Shown here: one piece after another, positions 56,343 to 64,000 of the stretch
Layout of the letters: each line of letters starts with the position of its first letter
Numbering within the stretch: position 1 is the first letter of the stretch
Source: Candidatus Ozemobacteraceae bacterium
GTDB lineage: Bacteria > Muiribacteriota > Ozemobacteria > Ozemobacterales > Ozemobacteraceae
DNA: 64,000 bases
Reading direction: 5' to 3'
Assembly (NCBI GenBank): GCA_035373905.1
Contig: DAOSOK010000022.1
Coordinates: 1-64,000, forward strand
Notes under the pieces: generated by a model
Database searches by the model: none
Seen by the model: only the letters and a program-made list of their open reading frames with translations
Told to the model about the DNA's origin: nothing
Position numbers and translations under genes: made by a program

Positions 56343-57811
56343 CTCGTGAAAATGATGCGCTTCAATGTTGCGCGCCTCGTGACGGTGGGGGCGTCGGAAT
56401 CGGCGTTCTGCCAGGAGATGGTTTCGGTCTTCTCATCGTCGACGGTGATTCGGAAGGAATCACTGCCAAGCTGCAAATAGGTGACGAGCTCCGCGAGCCC
56501 GCGTCGAAGCGGATGCTTCTCGACCAGCTCGCTCAGGCTGATGTGGGGAGACGTCTGCAGTTCGCGGCGGATGTTCGCGGAAAGCTGTTCGCGGTCAACC
56601 ACGAACTGGGAATACAGGACGGCCGCATCGAGGTCGGCATCCCCCTGCTCGAGTCTGAGGTCTGTTACGACATGCTTTGCCGTAGGCACATACAAGGGCC
56701 GCTCCATGGGGAGCCGGATGTCGGCGGCGGGCTCGGCGAGCTCCATGAAATCCCCTTTCGGCGGCTCGGCACGGAGTGTCAGCGCCTTTGTTTCTATGTT
56801 GTGTAGTAAATTGATGATGCGGCGGTGCTCCAGTCGCGTCCGGTCGTCGAGAAAGCGGCGGAGCTGCTGGGAAAGATGCGCCACCATCCGTTGCGCGTGC
56901 TCGCCCGCCTCCAACCAGTCGTAGTGGATGCGGCGGAGGCGCGGGTCGGGGTTCAGCGCGGAGACGGGGGGCAACTGCAGGACCCTTTCGAGAAGCCGGG
57001 AAAACTCCTTCTGGCGGCTGTCCGAGAGCAGGAAGGCCCAGAATGCCTGAAAGCTTCGCCCCTGGTCTGATTCCGCAATCGCGTCGCGCTTTCCCATGAT
57101 CTCTTCGAGGAGCGTGCCGCGGCCGCCTTCCCAGAGGGTGATACGCTCGCGCGCGTCGCGATCGAGCCGGCGGAAGTTCTGCTCCACTTCGCGGAAATCG
57201 GCGAGCAGTTCGCGCGACGTCTGGACGAACTGCTGGAACCGGTCTTTCAACGCCGTATCGTCGAGAAGAGCCACGTCGCCGGCCTCGATCCGGCGGATCT
57301 CGGCATCGATCTCGTCGCGGCGTTTCCGCAATTCCGCGACCCGTTTGACGGGATCTGCCTCGCTGCCCTCGTCCATCTGCCGGAGTAGTTCGAACAGCGT
57401 GAGCAGGCGCGACTCGGTTCCGACGAACTGCCGCTCGATGAGCGAGTGCAGCCAGGCGATGGCTTTTTCGGCGGCGGGCGTCAGATCGAACTGGGGTTCA
57501 TCCGATGACTGGGCGTAGAACTTCCGAAGCCAGCCCTTCTCGGGCTTTGCCCACTCGTTGAGATACTCCAGGGCCGGTCGCGGAAACGTTTCCGGGCCGA
57601 TCTGCTGACGGAGGGTGTATAACTCGTCTTCGAGAGCTTCCGCGAGATCGGCGGCGGGCTTGGTGCGGACATTCGGTTCGATGAACGACCGATGGAGAAA
57701 ATGAACCACCAGCGGCGCATGGTCGGACCGAAGGAGACACCATGCCGGATGGTGGATGCGCAGCGCATCGATCGTCACATAATCGAGTTTCACGTTGAAT
57801 CCCGCTTCCAT
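56339..57811 (-). CDS. jetA: Wadjet kleisin subunit JetA (DUF3375)
   Basis: A 490-residue MukF-like kleisin. The DUF3375 opening (LDYVTIDALRIHHPAWCLL with R and DHAPLVVHFL after it) and the conserved ERQFVGTESRL region are clear. Start choice: the first in-frame ATG (57868) lies inside a terminator hairpin. ATG 57817 abuts a TACGAT -10 box, and ATG 57811 falls exactly at the expected transcription start of TTGCGG-N18-TACGAT. No Shine-Dalgarno is present, so a leaderless start at 57811 is preferred, with 57817 as alternative. First gene of jetABCD. Confidence 0.9.
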   Translation of the reverse strand: MEAGFNVKLDYVTIDALRIHHPAWCLLRSDHAPLVVHFLHRSFIEPNVRTKPAADLAEALEDELYTLRQQIGPETFPRPALEYLNEWAKPEKGWLRKFYAQSSDEPQFDLTPAAEKAIAWLHSLIERQFVGTESRLLTLFELLRQMDEGSEADPVKRVAELRKRRDEIDAEIRRIEAGDVALLDDTALKDRFQQFVQTSRELLADFREVEQNFRRLDRDARERITLWEGGRGTLLEEIMGKRDAIAESDQGRSFQAFWAFLLSDSRQKEFSRLLERVLQLPPVSALNPDPRLRRIHYDWLEAGEHAQRMVAHLSQQLRRFLDDRTRLEHRRIINLLHNIETKALTLRAEPPKGDFMELAEPAADIRLPMERPLYVPTAKHVVTDLRLEQGDADLDAAVLYSQFVVDREQLSANIRRELQTSPHISLSELVEKHPLRRGLAELVTYLQLGSDSFRITVDDEKTETISWQNADSDAPTVTRRATLKRIIFTR

Positions 57812-57817
57812 GTTCAT

Positions 57818-57847
57818 ATCGTAGTATCGGCCCCCGTCAGGCCGCAA
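57818..57847 (-). promoter_or_regulatory. Putative promoter of the Wadjet operon (leaderless)
   Basis: On the minus strand TTGCGG (57842-57847) and TACGAT (57818-57823) are 18 bp apart. Seven bases downstream is the ATG at 57811. Confidence 0.45.
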
Positions 57848-57862
57848 GGTGTTGGAAAGAAA

Positions 57863-57903
57863 ATTCACCCCCGAATGTTATCTTGAAACATTCGGAGGTG
57901 AAT
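57863..57903 (-). terminator. Terminator of the small exported protein gene, insulating jetA
   Basis: Two 17-base arms (ATTCACCCCCGAATGTT and AACATTCGGAGGTGAAT) pair with one mismatch around a 7-base loop. On the minus strand TTTTCTTTCC follows. Confidence 0.85.
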
Positions 57904-57915
57904 AGAATGAGCGTA

Positions 57916-58293
57916 TCAGTCGTTCCCGTGTGCTTTGAGGAAGTTTCCGTGCTGGTCGAGGAGGCGGTGCAGGGCGCGGCCGACGCGTTCCTGCTGGTCG
58001 CCCATCTGCACGAACTCGTCGGCGAGCTTGCGGGCGGCGAGCATCTCTTCTTCGGTCGTGATGCCGGCGACGATGGCCTTGACCTCGGCCTGCGCCTGGA
58101 GCATGGTGTTTTCGGCTTCCACCGGCCCCACGGGCGGCATGCCGCCGTGAGCGGCTTCATCCATGAGTTCTTCCATGACGGCCCAGGTCCACAGGTGCTT
58201 CGACAGATCCTTGACCGATCCGGCGAACGCCGAGACCGCAAAAACCATCAGAAAAACGACGACCATTGCCACGAGTTTCCTGGAAACCGACAT
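57916..58293 (-). CDS. Small exported helical protein of unknown function
   Basis: A 125-residue protein with a signal peptide (core LVAMVVVFLMVFAVSAFA). The mature 100 residues are helical and charged (QAQAEVKAIVAGITTEEEM), with a histidine-rich start and end. No family is recognised. GGAGG precedes the ATG. It has its own terminator. Confidence 0.75.
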   Translation of the reverse strand: MSVSRKLVAMVVVFLMVFAVSAFAGSVKDLSKHLWTWAVMEELMDEAAHGGMPPVGPVEAENTMLQAQAEVKAIVAGITTEEEMLAARKLADEFVQMGDQQERVGRALHRLLDQHGNFLKAHGND

Positions 58294-58465
58294 TGTCCAT
58301 CCTCCGTTGTTGAGTTGCCCGACAAGAAGCAGATTTCATGCCATCAGGGAAAATGCGATGGAATCTGTCTTCTCGCCGCCCATCCTTCCGGAGACTGCCG
58401 TTTTTTTGTACATCCTCCGCCAGTTTTCCCGCATTCCCGACCAAACAACGAGCGCCCGAAAAAAA

Positions 58466-58496
58466 ACATTCCCGCGGATCCTGTCCGCGGGAATGT
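58466..58496 (-). terminator. Rho-independent terminator
   Basis: A perfect 13-bp stem (ACATTCCCGCGGA / TCCGCGGGAATGT) with a TCCTG loop; on the minus strand TTTTTTT follows. Confidence 0.9.
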
Positions 58497-58517
58497 CCGG
58501 CGATTGTCCGGGGTTTC

Positions 58518-59222
58518 TTACTTGAACTCCACCGTCGAAGCGGCGAGCGGTTCGGAATAGGCATACCCGATCATGCCGTTGGAAACGACATTTTCGAACT
58601 TCTTCAGATCGGGGTTCCACTTGCTCTCAACCTGACCGCCCGGAACCTCGTATTCGTAGCAGACGTGAAAGGTGACGTACAATTTTTCCCCGGGTTTGCT
58701 GCTTGCCATGATCGACCAGAACGCGCTCTTGAAGTCTCCTTCGTAGGAGGCGCCGGGGGCGGTCCAGTCGTACACCTCCGGCTCGAGGCTGGTGAAGCCT
58801 TCGAGAGGGGAGGCCCACGTCGGCTCGTCCTTCAGACTGGCGGGCCAGGTGATGTTTTCTCTCGGCAGGCCGCCTTCGTGGGAAGACCAGACCTTATACA
58901 CGCAGGAATCGGACTTGTGATATTTCAAGTTGTCCGGCTGTTCCTTTTTCAGTTTTTCCAGGGCCGCGCCCAGCGTCATTCCCTTGGGAAGAAGGGTCCG
59001 GACATTGAATTCGGCCGACGGCCCGGCGGGGATGTAAAACTTGCCGTCCCGGTAGTCGAACTGGGCCGGATCGAACTTCGCTTTTGCCGGAAAGCCTGTC
59101 TGGGCGACGAGAACGAGGCCGCCCCCGAACGTTTTCGCATACGCCGGGTCGAGATCACTCTGGGCCGACACGACCGATGCCGAAAGGAAAAGCACGAGAC
59201 AGAAAACCAACAGTTTGTTCAT
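58518..59222 (-). CDS. Exported protein of unknown function
   Basis: A 234-residue protein with a signal peptide (core LLVFCLVLFLSASVVSA). The mature part looks all-beta with many aromatic residues (FDYRDGKFYIPAG; LYVTFHVCYEYEVPGG) and two cysteines that could form a disulfide. I do not recognise a family. A good promoter and terminator frame it as a single unit. Confidence 0.75.
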   Translation of the reverse strand: MNKLLVFCLVLFLSASVVSAQSDLDPAYAKTFGGGLVLVAQTGFPAKAKFDPAQFDYRDGKFYIPAGPSAEFNVRTLLPKGMTLGAALEKLKKEQPDNLKYHKSDSCVYKVWSSHEGGLPRENITWPASLKDEPTWASPLEGFTSLEPEVYDWTAPGASYEGDFKSAFWSIMASSKPGEKLYVTFHVCYEYEVPGGQVESKWNPDLKKFENVVSNGMIGYAYSEPLAASTVEFK

Positions 59223-59257
59223 ATATCCTCCCTGATCAGATGTTTCTGATCGATCGT

Positions 59258-59287
59258 ACTATAGAGGCCGTTTCCAACGCTTGTCAA
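59258..59287 (-). promoter_or_regulatory. Consensus sigma70 promoter
   Basis: On the minus strand TTGACA (59282-59287), 18 bp, TATAGT (59258-59263): the best consensus promoter in the window, about 36 bases before the start of the 234-residue exported protein. Confidence 0.7.
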
Positions 59288-59322
59288 AACATTTCGATGC
59301 GCCCGGTGGTTATTCCCGGGCA

Positions 59323-59610
59323 TCAAGAGCCGGCTTCCCCGAGAGCGAAGCCAAGAACGAAACCGATGGCGGGGAAAGTAAGTATATATGGAACTATACT
59401 CCAGAATTCCGGCATGAAGAATATCAGCCAGGTCATCAGGGCGAACATGACGCTCGCTTTGAACGCGCCGACGAGACCGTAGTAGATTCTTTTCTGAAGA
59501 CCGGTTCCCCGCTCAAGCCACGACGGCGGGAAGTGCGCGTTCCAGAAATCCGACCGGCCGACGAAGAGGGCGCCGACCAGGATCACGAGCCACAGAATAA
59601 CGGAATACAC
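59323..59610 (-). CDS. Small membrane protein, three predicted helices
   Basis: A 95-residue protein with TM segments near residues 3-17, 46-65 and 70-90, the last ending in a glycine-rich helix (GFVLGFALG). No family is recognised. GTG at 59610 with AGAGG upstream is preferred over GTG at 59637. The AT island 59382-59399 (GTATA, 8 bp, TATAC) encodes SIVPYILT with almost only A/T-ending codons. Confidence 0.6.
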   Translation of the reverse strand: MYSVILWLVILVGALFVGRSDFWNAHFPPSWLERGTGLQKRIYYGLVGAFKASVMFALMTWLIFFMPEFWSIVPYILTFPAIGFVLGFALGEAGS

Positions 59611-59659
59611 GGTCCTCTTTCCCTTCGCCAGAATCACTGTCCGGGCAGATCGACGGAAA

Positions 59660-59692
59660 ACGGGGGCGGAAACGATGTGTTTCCGGCCCCCG
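59660..59692 (-). terminator. Hairpin terminator of the diaminopentanoate dehydrogenase gene
   Basis: CGGGGGCGGAAAC pairs with GTTTCCGGCCCCCG with one bulged base, 25 bases after the stop on the minus strand. Confidence 0.65.
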
Positions 59693-59717
59693 TTCGGACA
59701 TCAACGACGATCGGGAA

Positions 59718-60773
59718 TCAGTCGTGGATCTGTTCGCGCATGTCGCCCATGATGGCGCGCGGGACCGGCAGGTCGAGCATGGTGTGCAGGCCGGGCTTCG
59801 CGTTGATGACCTGCGGGATCATGTTGATGCACATCGCGATGGTGCCGATGCCGCCGGGAATCTCGGGCTTGTTCGCCAGGTTGACGTTCGGGGTGCCCTT
59901 GATGACGACGTAGTCGCCGGTGTCGGTGCCTTCGAGCTCGGGCTCGATCTGCTGCGGGTGGATCATCTCGACGGCGAGCTTGCCGTTCACGTAGCCGAAG
60001 CCCTTCATGGTGCAGCCGGCGACGTTGCCGGGCTTCACTTCTGCGTATTTCGTCTTGCGCAGCACCTTGGAGACGATCGGGGCCATGGTCTGCTCGACGG
60101 GCTTGTCCAGCTTCCAGCCGATGGCGTCGCAGATCATGTTGACCGACTCGTTGAACCCGACGTGGCCCGCCAGGTGGCCGGCCTTCGACTGCTTCTCGAA
60201 CTCGTCGAGCGTGATGCCCACGCCTTGCTCCTCCATGACGGCCGGACCGAAGGGGGAAAGGCTGTTGACGCGCTCGGCCTTGACGAACTCGACGTCGGTG
60301 CAGGCGCCGGTCATCAGCACGACGAGCAGGTCCATGATCAGGCCGGGGTTGATGCCCGTGCCGAGAATGCTGACGCCGTTCGCCTTCGCCAGCCGGTCCA
60401 GCTCGGCGGCCAGCTTGGGTTCCTTCGCTTTCGGGTATGCCATCTCTTCGGCGGTGGTGATGACGTTGATGCCCAGCTCGACGATCAGCTTCATCTTGTC
60501 GAACGCCTTGCTGGTGAAGCTGTCCGTCGCCAGCAGCACGAGATCGGCCGACTTCTTCGAGATGACCTTGTGGATATCGCTCTGGATGATCACATCCTTC
60601 TGTTCCCCACGGGGAACGCCGAGCACTTCAAACATGCTCTTGCCCGCGCGGTTCGGGTGGATGTCGCACACACCGACGATCTCGACCCCCTTCTTGCGCA
60701 GCAGCACTTCGGCCATGCCGCTTCCCATGGCCCCGAACCCCCAGATCGCGATCTTGACGTTGTCCTTCTTCAC
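59718..60773 (-). CDS. ord: 2,4-Diaminopentanoate dehydrogenase
   Basis: A 351-residue NAD(P)-dependent oxidoreductase related to dihydrodipicolinate reductase. The Rossmann motif IWGFGAMGSGMAEVL, then LLATDSFTS, ITTAEEMAYP, GTGINPGLIMD and the C-terminal GIGTIAMCINMIPQ agree with the Ord family, which oxidatively deaminates 2,4-diaminopentanoate to 2-amino-4-oxopentanoate in ornithine fermentation. The other pathway genes (ornithine aminomutase, racemase, thiolase OrtAB) are not in the window. The start is GTG at 60773 with AGGAGG upstream. An inverted repeat in the leader (60815-60833) may regulate it. Confidence 0.85.
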   Translation of the reverse strand: MKKDNVKIAIWGFGAMGSGMAEVLLRKKGVEIVGVCDIHPNRAGKSMFEVLGVPRGEQKDVIIQSDIHKVISKKSADLVLLATDSFTSKAFDKMKLIVELGINVITTAEEMAYPKAKEPKLAAELDRLAKANGVSILGTGINPGLIMDLLVVLMTGACTDVEFVKAERVNSLSPFGPAVMEEQGVGITLDEFEKQSKAGHLAGHVGFNESVNMICDAIGWKLDKPVEQTMAPIVSKVLRKTKYAEVKPGNVAGCTMKGFGYVNGKLAVEMIHPQQIEPELEGTDTGDYVVIKGTPNVNLANKPEIPGGIGTIAMCINMIPQVINAKPGLHTMLDLPVPRAIMGDMREQIHD

Positions 60774-60814
60774 ACCATTCCTCCTGTCGCTGATTTGTTC
60801 CTTAGCCTTGTACC

Positions 60815-60833
60815 GGTCAGAATTCCTGACCGA
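60815..60833 (-). promoter_or_regulatory. Inverted repeat in the ord leader (operator or leader hairpin)
   Basis: CGGTCAG, AATTC, CTGACCG: perfect 7-bp arms, 42-60 bases before the GTG start. Confidence 0.4.
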
Positions 60834-60948
60834 CCGGATCTTCAAGATATATGCACTTATATAGATTCCGGCCGGACTGTCGGAGTTCCCCGAAACCGCC
60901 TCCGAGTATACATCGTCCGCCCTCAGGAACCAAGATTGGCTGACGGTA

Positions 60949-60974
60949 TGTGGGGGCGGGTTTGAAAACCGCCC
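60949..60974. repeat. Palindromic element related to 19888-19912
   Basis: GGCGGGTT, TGAA, AACCGCC with one bulged G. It shares the GTnGGGnCGG...CCGCCC outline with the element at 19888. Confidence 0.4.
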
Positions 60975-61100
60975 TTGTGGCGGACCGATGATCGGATTTG
61001 AACATACCGGGACACGGAGATTTCACAGGGAAAAACGCATTCCCCCATTGCGAAAGGACGACCTGAAAGTGCATCATGCGAAGACCTGGAGGGACGGTGA

Positions 61101-61700
61101 ATGAACACGAATACCACGACCCCGAACGACGCCACCAAGCGGTTGCTGGCGGCGGTTTCCAACGGTCGCGAGGAAGAGGTCGCCGAGCTGCTGGCCGCCG
61201 GAGCCGACCCTGACGGGGCCGATGCGGACGGCGTTCAGACGCCCCTGCTCAATGTTTCGAAGACCACGCACGAGGGAATCGCCCGGCGCCTGCTGGCCGC
61301 GGGTGCCTCGGTGGGCAAGGCGAACGTCGACGGCGTCACGCCGCTTCACTGGGCGGCCGCGAAGGAAAAGCTCTCCATGGCCCGCCTGTTCCTGGAAGCC
61401 GGGGCGTCGGTTCATGCCCTCGAGCGGGACGGCTGGACGCCCCTGCACTGGTCGGCCTTTCGCGGGCACGTCGAGATGACCGGCTTGTTCATCGATGCCG
61501 GAGCGGCCGTGAATCTGCCTGACAAGGATGGCTGGACCCCTCTGCATCTCGCGGCTCAGCAGGGGCATCTGGAGGCCGTGCGCTGTCTGTTGAAATTCGG
61601 TGCCGATCCCGCATTGCGCGATCTGGAGGGCCGAAGGGCGATTGACCTTGCACAAGGCCGGGGATACCATGAGATCGTCGAGCTGCTGAAACGCGAATGA
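61101..61700 (+). CDS. Ankyrin-repeat protein
   Basis: A 199-residue cytoplasmic protein with about five ankyrin repeats. The clearest three have DGVTPLHWAA, DGWTPLHWSA and DGWTPLHLAA loops at roughly 33-residue spacing, each with a following LFLEAGA or LLKFGA helix. It is a protein-binding scaffold; the partner is unknown. GAGGGACGG precedes the ATG. Confidence 0.92.
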   Translation: MNTNTTTPNDATKRLLAAVSNGREEEVAELLAAGADPDGADADGVQTPLLNVSKTTHEGIARRLLAAGASVGKANVDGVTPLHWAAAKEKLSMARLFLEAGASVHALERDGWTPLHWSAFRGHVEMTGLFIDAGAAVNLPDKDGWTPLHLAAQQGHLEAVRCLLKFGADPALRDLEGRRAIDLAQGRGYHEIVELLKRE

Positions 61701-61791
61701 CGGGTCCGTCTGAACTGCGCCATCCGGGCGCCGCCGGCCCCCTTCCCGCATCCTGCGGGTCGCGCCAGGAAATCTTACCGGGAGACGCTTC

Positions 61792-62052
61792 ATGGTAAAC
61801 ATCACGGTGATCAAGAACCCCGCGGGATGTACGATGTGCGAGGAGACGGCCCGCATCGTCAGCGAGGCGACGAGAAAATTTCCGGGCGAGGAGATCAAAC
61901 TCGAGCTGGTCGCCAGCGGCACTCCCGAGGCGGCCGGTTTCGGTATCATCACGACCCCGGTCGTGGTCATCAACAGGAAGATCTACTCGATGGGCAAGCC
62001 GGTCATCGCGGAAAAGGTGGAAGGCTGGATCCGCAAGGAACTCGGCAGTTGA
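61792..62052 (+). CDS. Thioredoxin-fold CxxC protein (glutaredoxin-like)
   Basis: An 86-residue protein with the active-site motif GCTMC (CxxC) after the first strand and the cis-proline loop TTPVVVINRK, typical of small thioredoxin/glutaredoxin-fold redox proteins. It may pass electrons to a reductase. GGGAGACG precedes the ATG. It lies 92 bp after the ankyrin gene and 47 bp before the next, so one transcript is possible. Confidence 0.87.
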   Translation: MVNITVIKNPAGCTMCEETARIVSEATRKFPGEEIKLELVASGTPEAAGFGIITTPVVVINRKIYSMGKPVIAEKVEGWIRKELGS

Positions 62053-62098
62053 ACGCGGCGGATTTCGTCTTCCCGATATTCGAAGGAAACCTGCCGTC

Positions 62099-62836
62099 AT
62101 GACGGGTGTGGAAGCCCTCGCGCGGGAGCTGAATAAATATCGATGTATATGCTACTACCCGTCCTCCGGGACGGACCTGACCGACATCGACTTTTTCGGC
62201 TCGGGCAGGAAACTGTGGGAAGAGCGTCGCGACGGCAGTCCGGCGGCTCCTGAATCCGAAGACTCTCCCGACCTGTTCCTCCATACGGATATCAATTTTT
62301 ACCAGGAGTTCGCTTCGGGAGCCGAACTGTCGCCGCGCGAGTGCGGCATGCAGGGGCCCTGCGAGGTGGTTTCATACCGGGAGCTCCCGTCGCTCGAAGC
62401 CCCGAACGCGATCTACGACAACTTCGCCCACAGCGGGAAATGCTTTGAATACAGGCTTCGCGCCTGGGACTCTGAACGTGAAAAAACGCTGATCTGGTGC
62501 CTCTGTGAAAACGAGGCGATCGTGTCGAAGGTGCTTCTTGCGCATGGCATCAGGGTTCCGTTCATCTGGTCCCGAAACTGGTCCGGCGGGAAGACCTACG
62601 GAACCTGGCTTGCGAACGTTCTCGAAAGGCTGGGCACGAGGAAACTCTACACCGACTGGCTGTGCGTGCCGGGCAACCGGGGCGAACCCCGCAACCGCCT
62701 CGTCGAGGAGAAATACCCCGACCTGATGGCCCCCGCCGGCGCGAAGCTCGTCCGGAATGCCGATATCCACTGGATAGACGAAGGCGCCAACGGCTGGGTC
62801 GAGGAATACGACGTGGTGCCCAATCCCGGCCGATAA
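62099..62836 (+). CDS. Conserved-looking protein of unknown function
   Basis: A 245-residue soluble alpha/beta protein with no signal peptide. Noticeable parts: YYPSSGTDLTDIDFF near the N-terminus, five cysteines in the middle (RECGMQGPC; IWCLC), and FIWSRNWSGGKTYGTWL. I do not recognise it. There is no good Shine-Dalgarno before the ATG. An AT island (62131-62157) covers NKYRCICYY. Confidence 0.7.
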   Translation: MTGVEALARELNKYRCICYYPSSGTDLTDIDFFGSGRKLWEERRDGSPAAPESEDSPDLFLHTDINFYQEFASGAELSPRECGMQGPCEVVSYRELPSLEAPNAIYDNFAHSGKCFEYRLRAWDSEREKTLIWCLCENEAIVSKVLLAHGIRVPFIWSRNWSGGKTYGTWLANVLERLGTRKLYTDWLCVPGNRGEPRNRLVEEKYPDLMAPAGAKLVRNADIHWIDEGANGWVEEYDVVPNPGR

Positions 62837-62846
62837 GCCGGCAACC

Positions 62847-64000
62847 TTACTTCCGGATGAACTCGGCGACTTTCTGGCTGAGCTCGACTCCCTGATACGG
62901 CTTCGAAATGAATCCCGACAGGCCCTGCTCTTTCATTTCGCGCAAATCTTCCTCTCGCGAAAAGCCTGATGCGAGCAGGACTTTCACGTCCGGCCTGATT
63001 TTTTTCAACTCGAAAAAACAGTCACGGCCGATCATGTCGGGCATGATCATGTCGAGGATCACGAGATCGATCCGATCGCTGTTTTCTCGATACAGCCTGA
63101 CGGCTTCGTGCCCGTTCGGAGCGATCAGAACGTGATATCCGAAACTTTTCAAAATGGCGCTTCCCGTATTGCGGATCATGGGCTCGTCATCGACGAGAAG
63201 GATGGTTCCGGTTCCGCGAACCGGCTCCTGGCGCGTTGAGCGGCGCGGGGCGGCGGATTCGACCAGCGGCAGGAAAATGGTCACGCAGGTCCCCTTCCCG
63301 ACCTGGCTGGTGATGCGGAGCGCCCCCTTGTGCTGGCGGATCGTGCCATAGACGACCGGGAGCCCGAGGCCGGTCCCCTTGCCGGGTTCCTTGGTGGTGA
63401 AGAAAGGCTCGAAAACCCGTTTCAGATGTTCTGGCGAAATACCGCAGCCGGTATCGCGCACATCGATCTGGAGAAAACGCCCCGGAGCCAGCTCGAATTC
63501 CCCTGTTTCATCGAAAGGCCCGGCGATCTGCACGGCCTTTGTCGTGTAGGTCAGGCTCCCGCCTTCGGGCATGGCATGAACGGCGTTGATGCCGACATTG
63601 ATCAATGCGCTTCTGATGAGTGATCCGTCCCCGATGACCGTTGCCTTGCAATCCCCGAACGTCCTGGATATGGAAATTCGCTTGTCGACGGTTTTTTCCA
63701 GGAGGGCGATGGTGTCGTCGATGGCGATGTGAACGTCGACGACCGCCGATACGATCTGCCGTTTCGTCGAGAAGGTCATCAGCTGCCTGACCAGGCCCGC
63801 CGCGCGCTGGGACGACTCGAGGATCAGGGAAAGAAAATTGCGGGAGGCCTCGTCGCCGGCGGGAATACGGACTTTCAGCAGTTCGGCGGCGCCGATCATG
63901 CCGCTGAGAATGTTGTTGAAATCATGCGCCACACCGCTCGCCAGCTGGCCGATCGCGTCCAGCTTCTGGCTCTGGGCGAGCTGCTCCTGCAGCGCGAGTT
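62847..64000 (-). CDS. Histidine kinase with C-terminal receiver (partial, cut by window edge)
   Basis: The frame runs off the right edge, so the N-terminus is missing. Visible parts: HisKA with QLASGVAHDFNNILSG, HATPase_c (INVGINAVHAMP, DTGCGI, GTGLGL) and a receiver domain (LLVDDEPMIRNTG, VILDMIMPDM, ISKPY). The AHDFNN class of kinases autophosphorylates at this histidine. An upstream sensor part is expected beyond the window. The GTG at 63932 sits inside the HisKA domain and is not the start. Confidence 0.92.
   Translation of the reverse strand, partial: LALQEQLAQSQKLDAIGQLASGVAHDFNNILSGMIGAAELLKVRIPAGDEASRNFLSLILESSQRAAGLVRQLMTFSTKRQIVSAVVDVHIAIDDTIALLEKTVDKRISISRTFGDCKATVIGDGSLIRSALINVGINAVHAMPEGGSLTYTTKAVQIAGPFDETGEFELAPGRFLQIDVRDTGCGISPEHLKRVFEPFFTTKEPGKGTGLGLPVVYGTIRQHKGALRITSQVGKGTCVTIFLPLVESAAPRRSTRQEPVRGTGTILLVDDEPMIRNTGSAILKSFGYHVLIAPNGHEAVRLYRENSDRIDLVILDMIMPDMIGRDCFFELKKIRPDVKVLLASGFSREEDLREMKEQGLSGFISKPYQGVELSQKVAEFIRK

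Larger units (their letters stand above)
60774..61100. other. 327-bp divergent intergenic region
   Basis: It contains the ord leader hairpin, an AT island (60848-60863: TATAT, 6 bp, ATATA) that may include the ord -10 box, and a palindromic element at 60949-60974. No gene is supported. Confidence 0.5.

Noticed and set aside
57812..57868. Upstream start for jetA at 57868
   Set aside because: That ATG lies inside the terminator hairpin of the neighbouring gene, and the extra residues are not part of the DUF3375 start.

Overview
The window is GC-rich (about 60 % by eye), densely coded DNA from a Gram-negative-type, probably anaerobic bacterium. Evidence for this: many exported proteins with Sec signal peptides, a lipoprotein, lytic transglycosylase and meso-DAP dehydrogenase genes, a [FeFe]-hydrogenase maturase (hydG) with its TM1266-type regulator, a 2,4-diaminopentanoate dehydrogenase typical of ornithine fermentation, and many secreted peptidases (M3, C25, M16 pair, M49-like, M60). 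That mix fits a protein- and amino-acid-degrading fermenter. A deep-branching phylum of the Riflebacteria/Ozemobacteria kind is my guess only; there is no rRNA or other marker here. TGA is the normal stop (most genes end in it), so the code is standard.

Layout. 0.2-10.5 kb: a cNMP-binding/ParA-like/TPR fusion, a secreted M3 oligopeptidase, a large WD40 protein, a SprT-like metalloprotein and two exported unknowns. 10.7-15.7 kb: a signalling operon of solute-binding lipoprotein, hybrid histidine kinase and response regulator. 15.7-21.2 kb: three exported proteins, including a gingipain-type protease and an EndoU-type RNase. 21.4-26.1 kb: an HD-domain protein, then a DUF5610 / metallo-beta-lactamase / SulP-STAS-cNMP operon. 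26.3-31.2 kb: histidine acid phosphatase, a pilin-like protein, a PhnD-like binding protein and Ddh. 31.3-33.1 kb: the TM1266-hydG operon; hydG carries an in-frame UGA exactly at the third cysteine of its radical-SAM motif. 33.2-36.9 kb: M49-like peptidase, DUF3298 protein, LysM-transglycosylase. 37-41.3 kb: PilJ-type hybrid kinase and SpoIIE-type response regulator. 41.5-48.6 kb: glycogen phosphorylase, Ca2+/H+ antiporter, catalytic plus non-catalytic M16 pair. 48.6-57.8 kb: M60 peptidase, a VapC toxin remnant and a complete Wadjet (jetABCD) anti-plasmid operon. 57.9-64 kb: small exported and membrane proteins, diaminopentanoate dehydrogenase, ankyrin protein, a CxxC thioredoxin-fold protein, an unknown, and a histidine kinase cut by the window edge.

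Three patterns cross gene boundaries. (1) Five copies of a REP-like palindromic repeat lie in intergenic spaces, in two subfamilies. (2) About thirty short AT islands, often two TATA blocks 8-10 bp apart, lie both between and inside genes, where they force rare codons such as ATA. (3) Several promoters share an extended -10 of the form TGGTAnAAT. The best candidates for something undescribed are the selenocysteine-type HydG and the dispersed TATA-island motif. No CRISPR array, tRNA, rRNA or intact transposase was seen.
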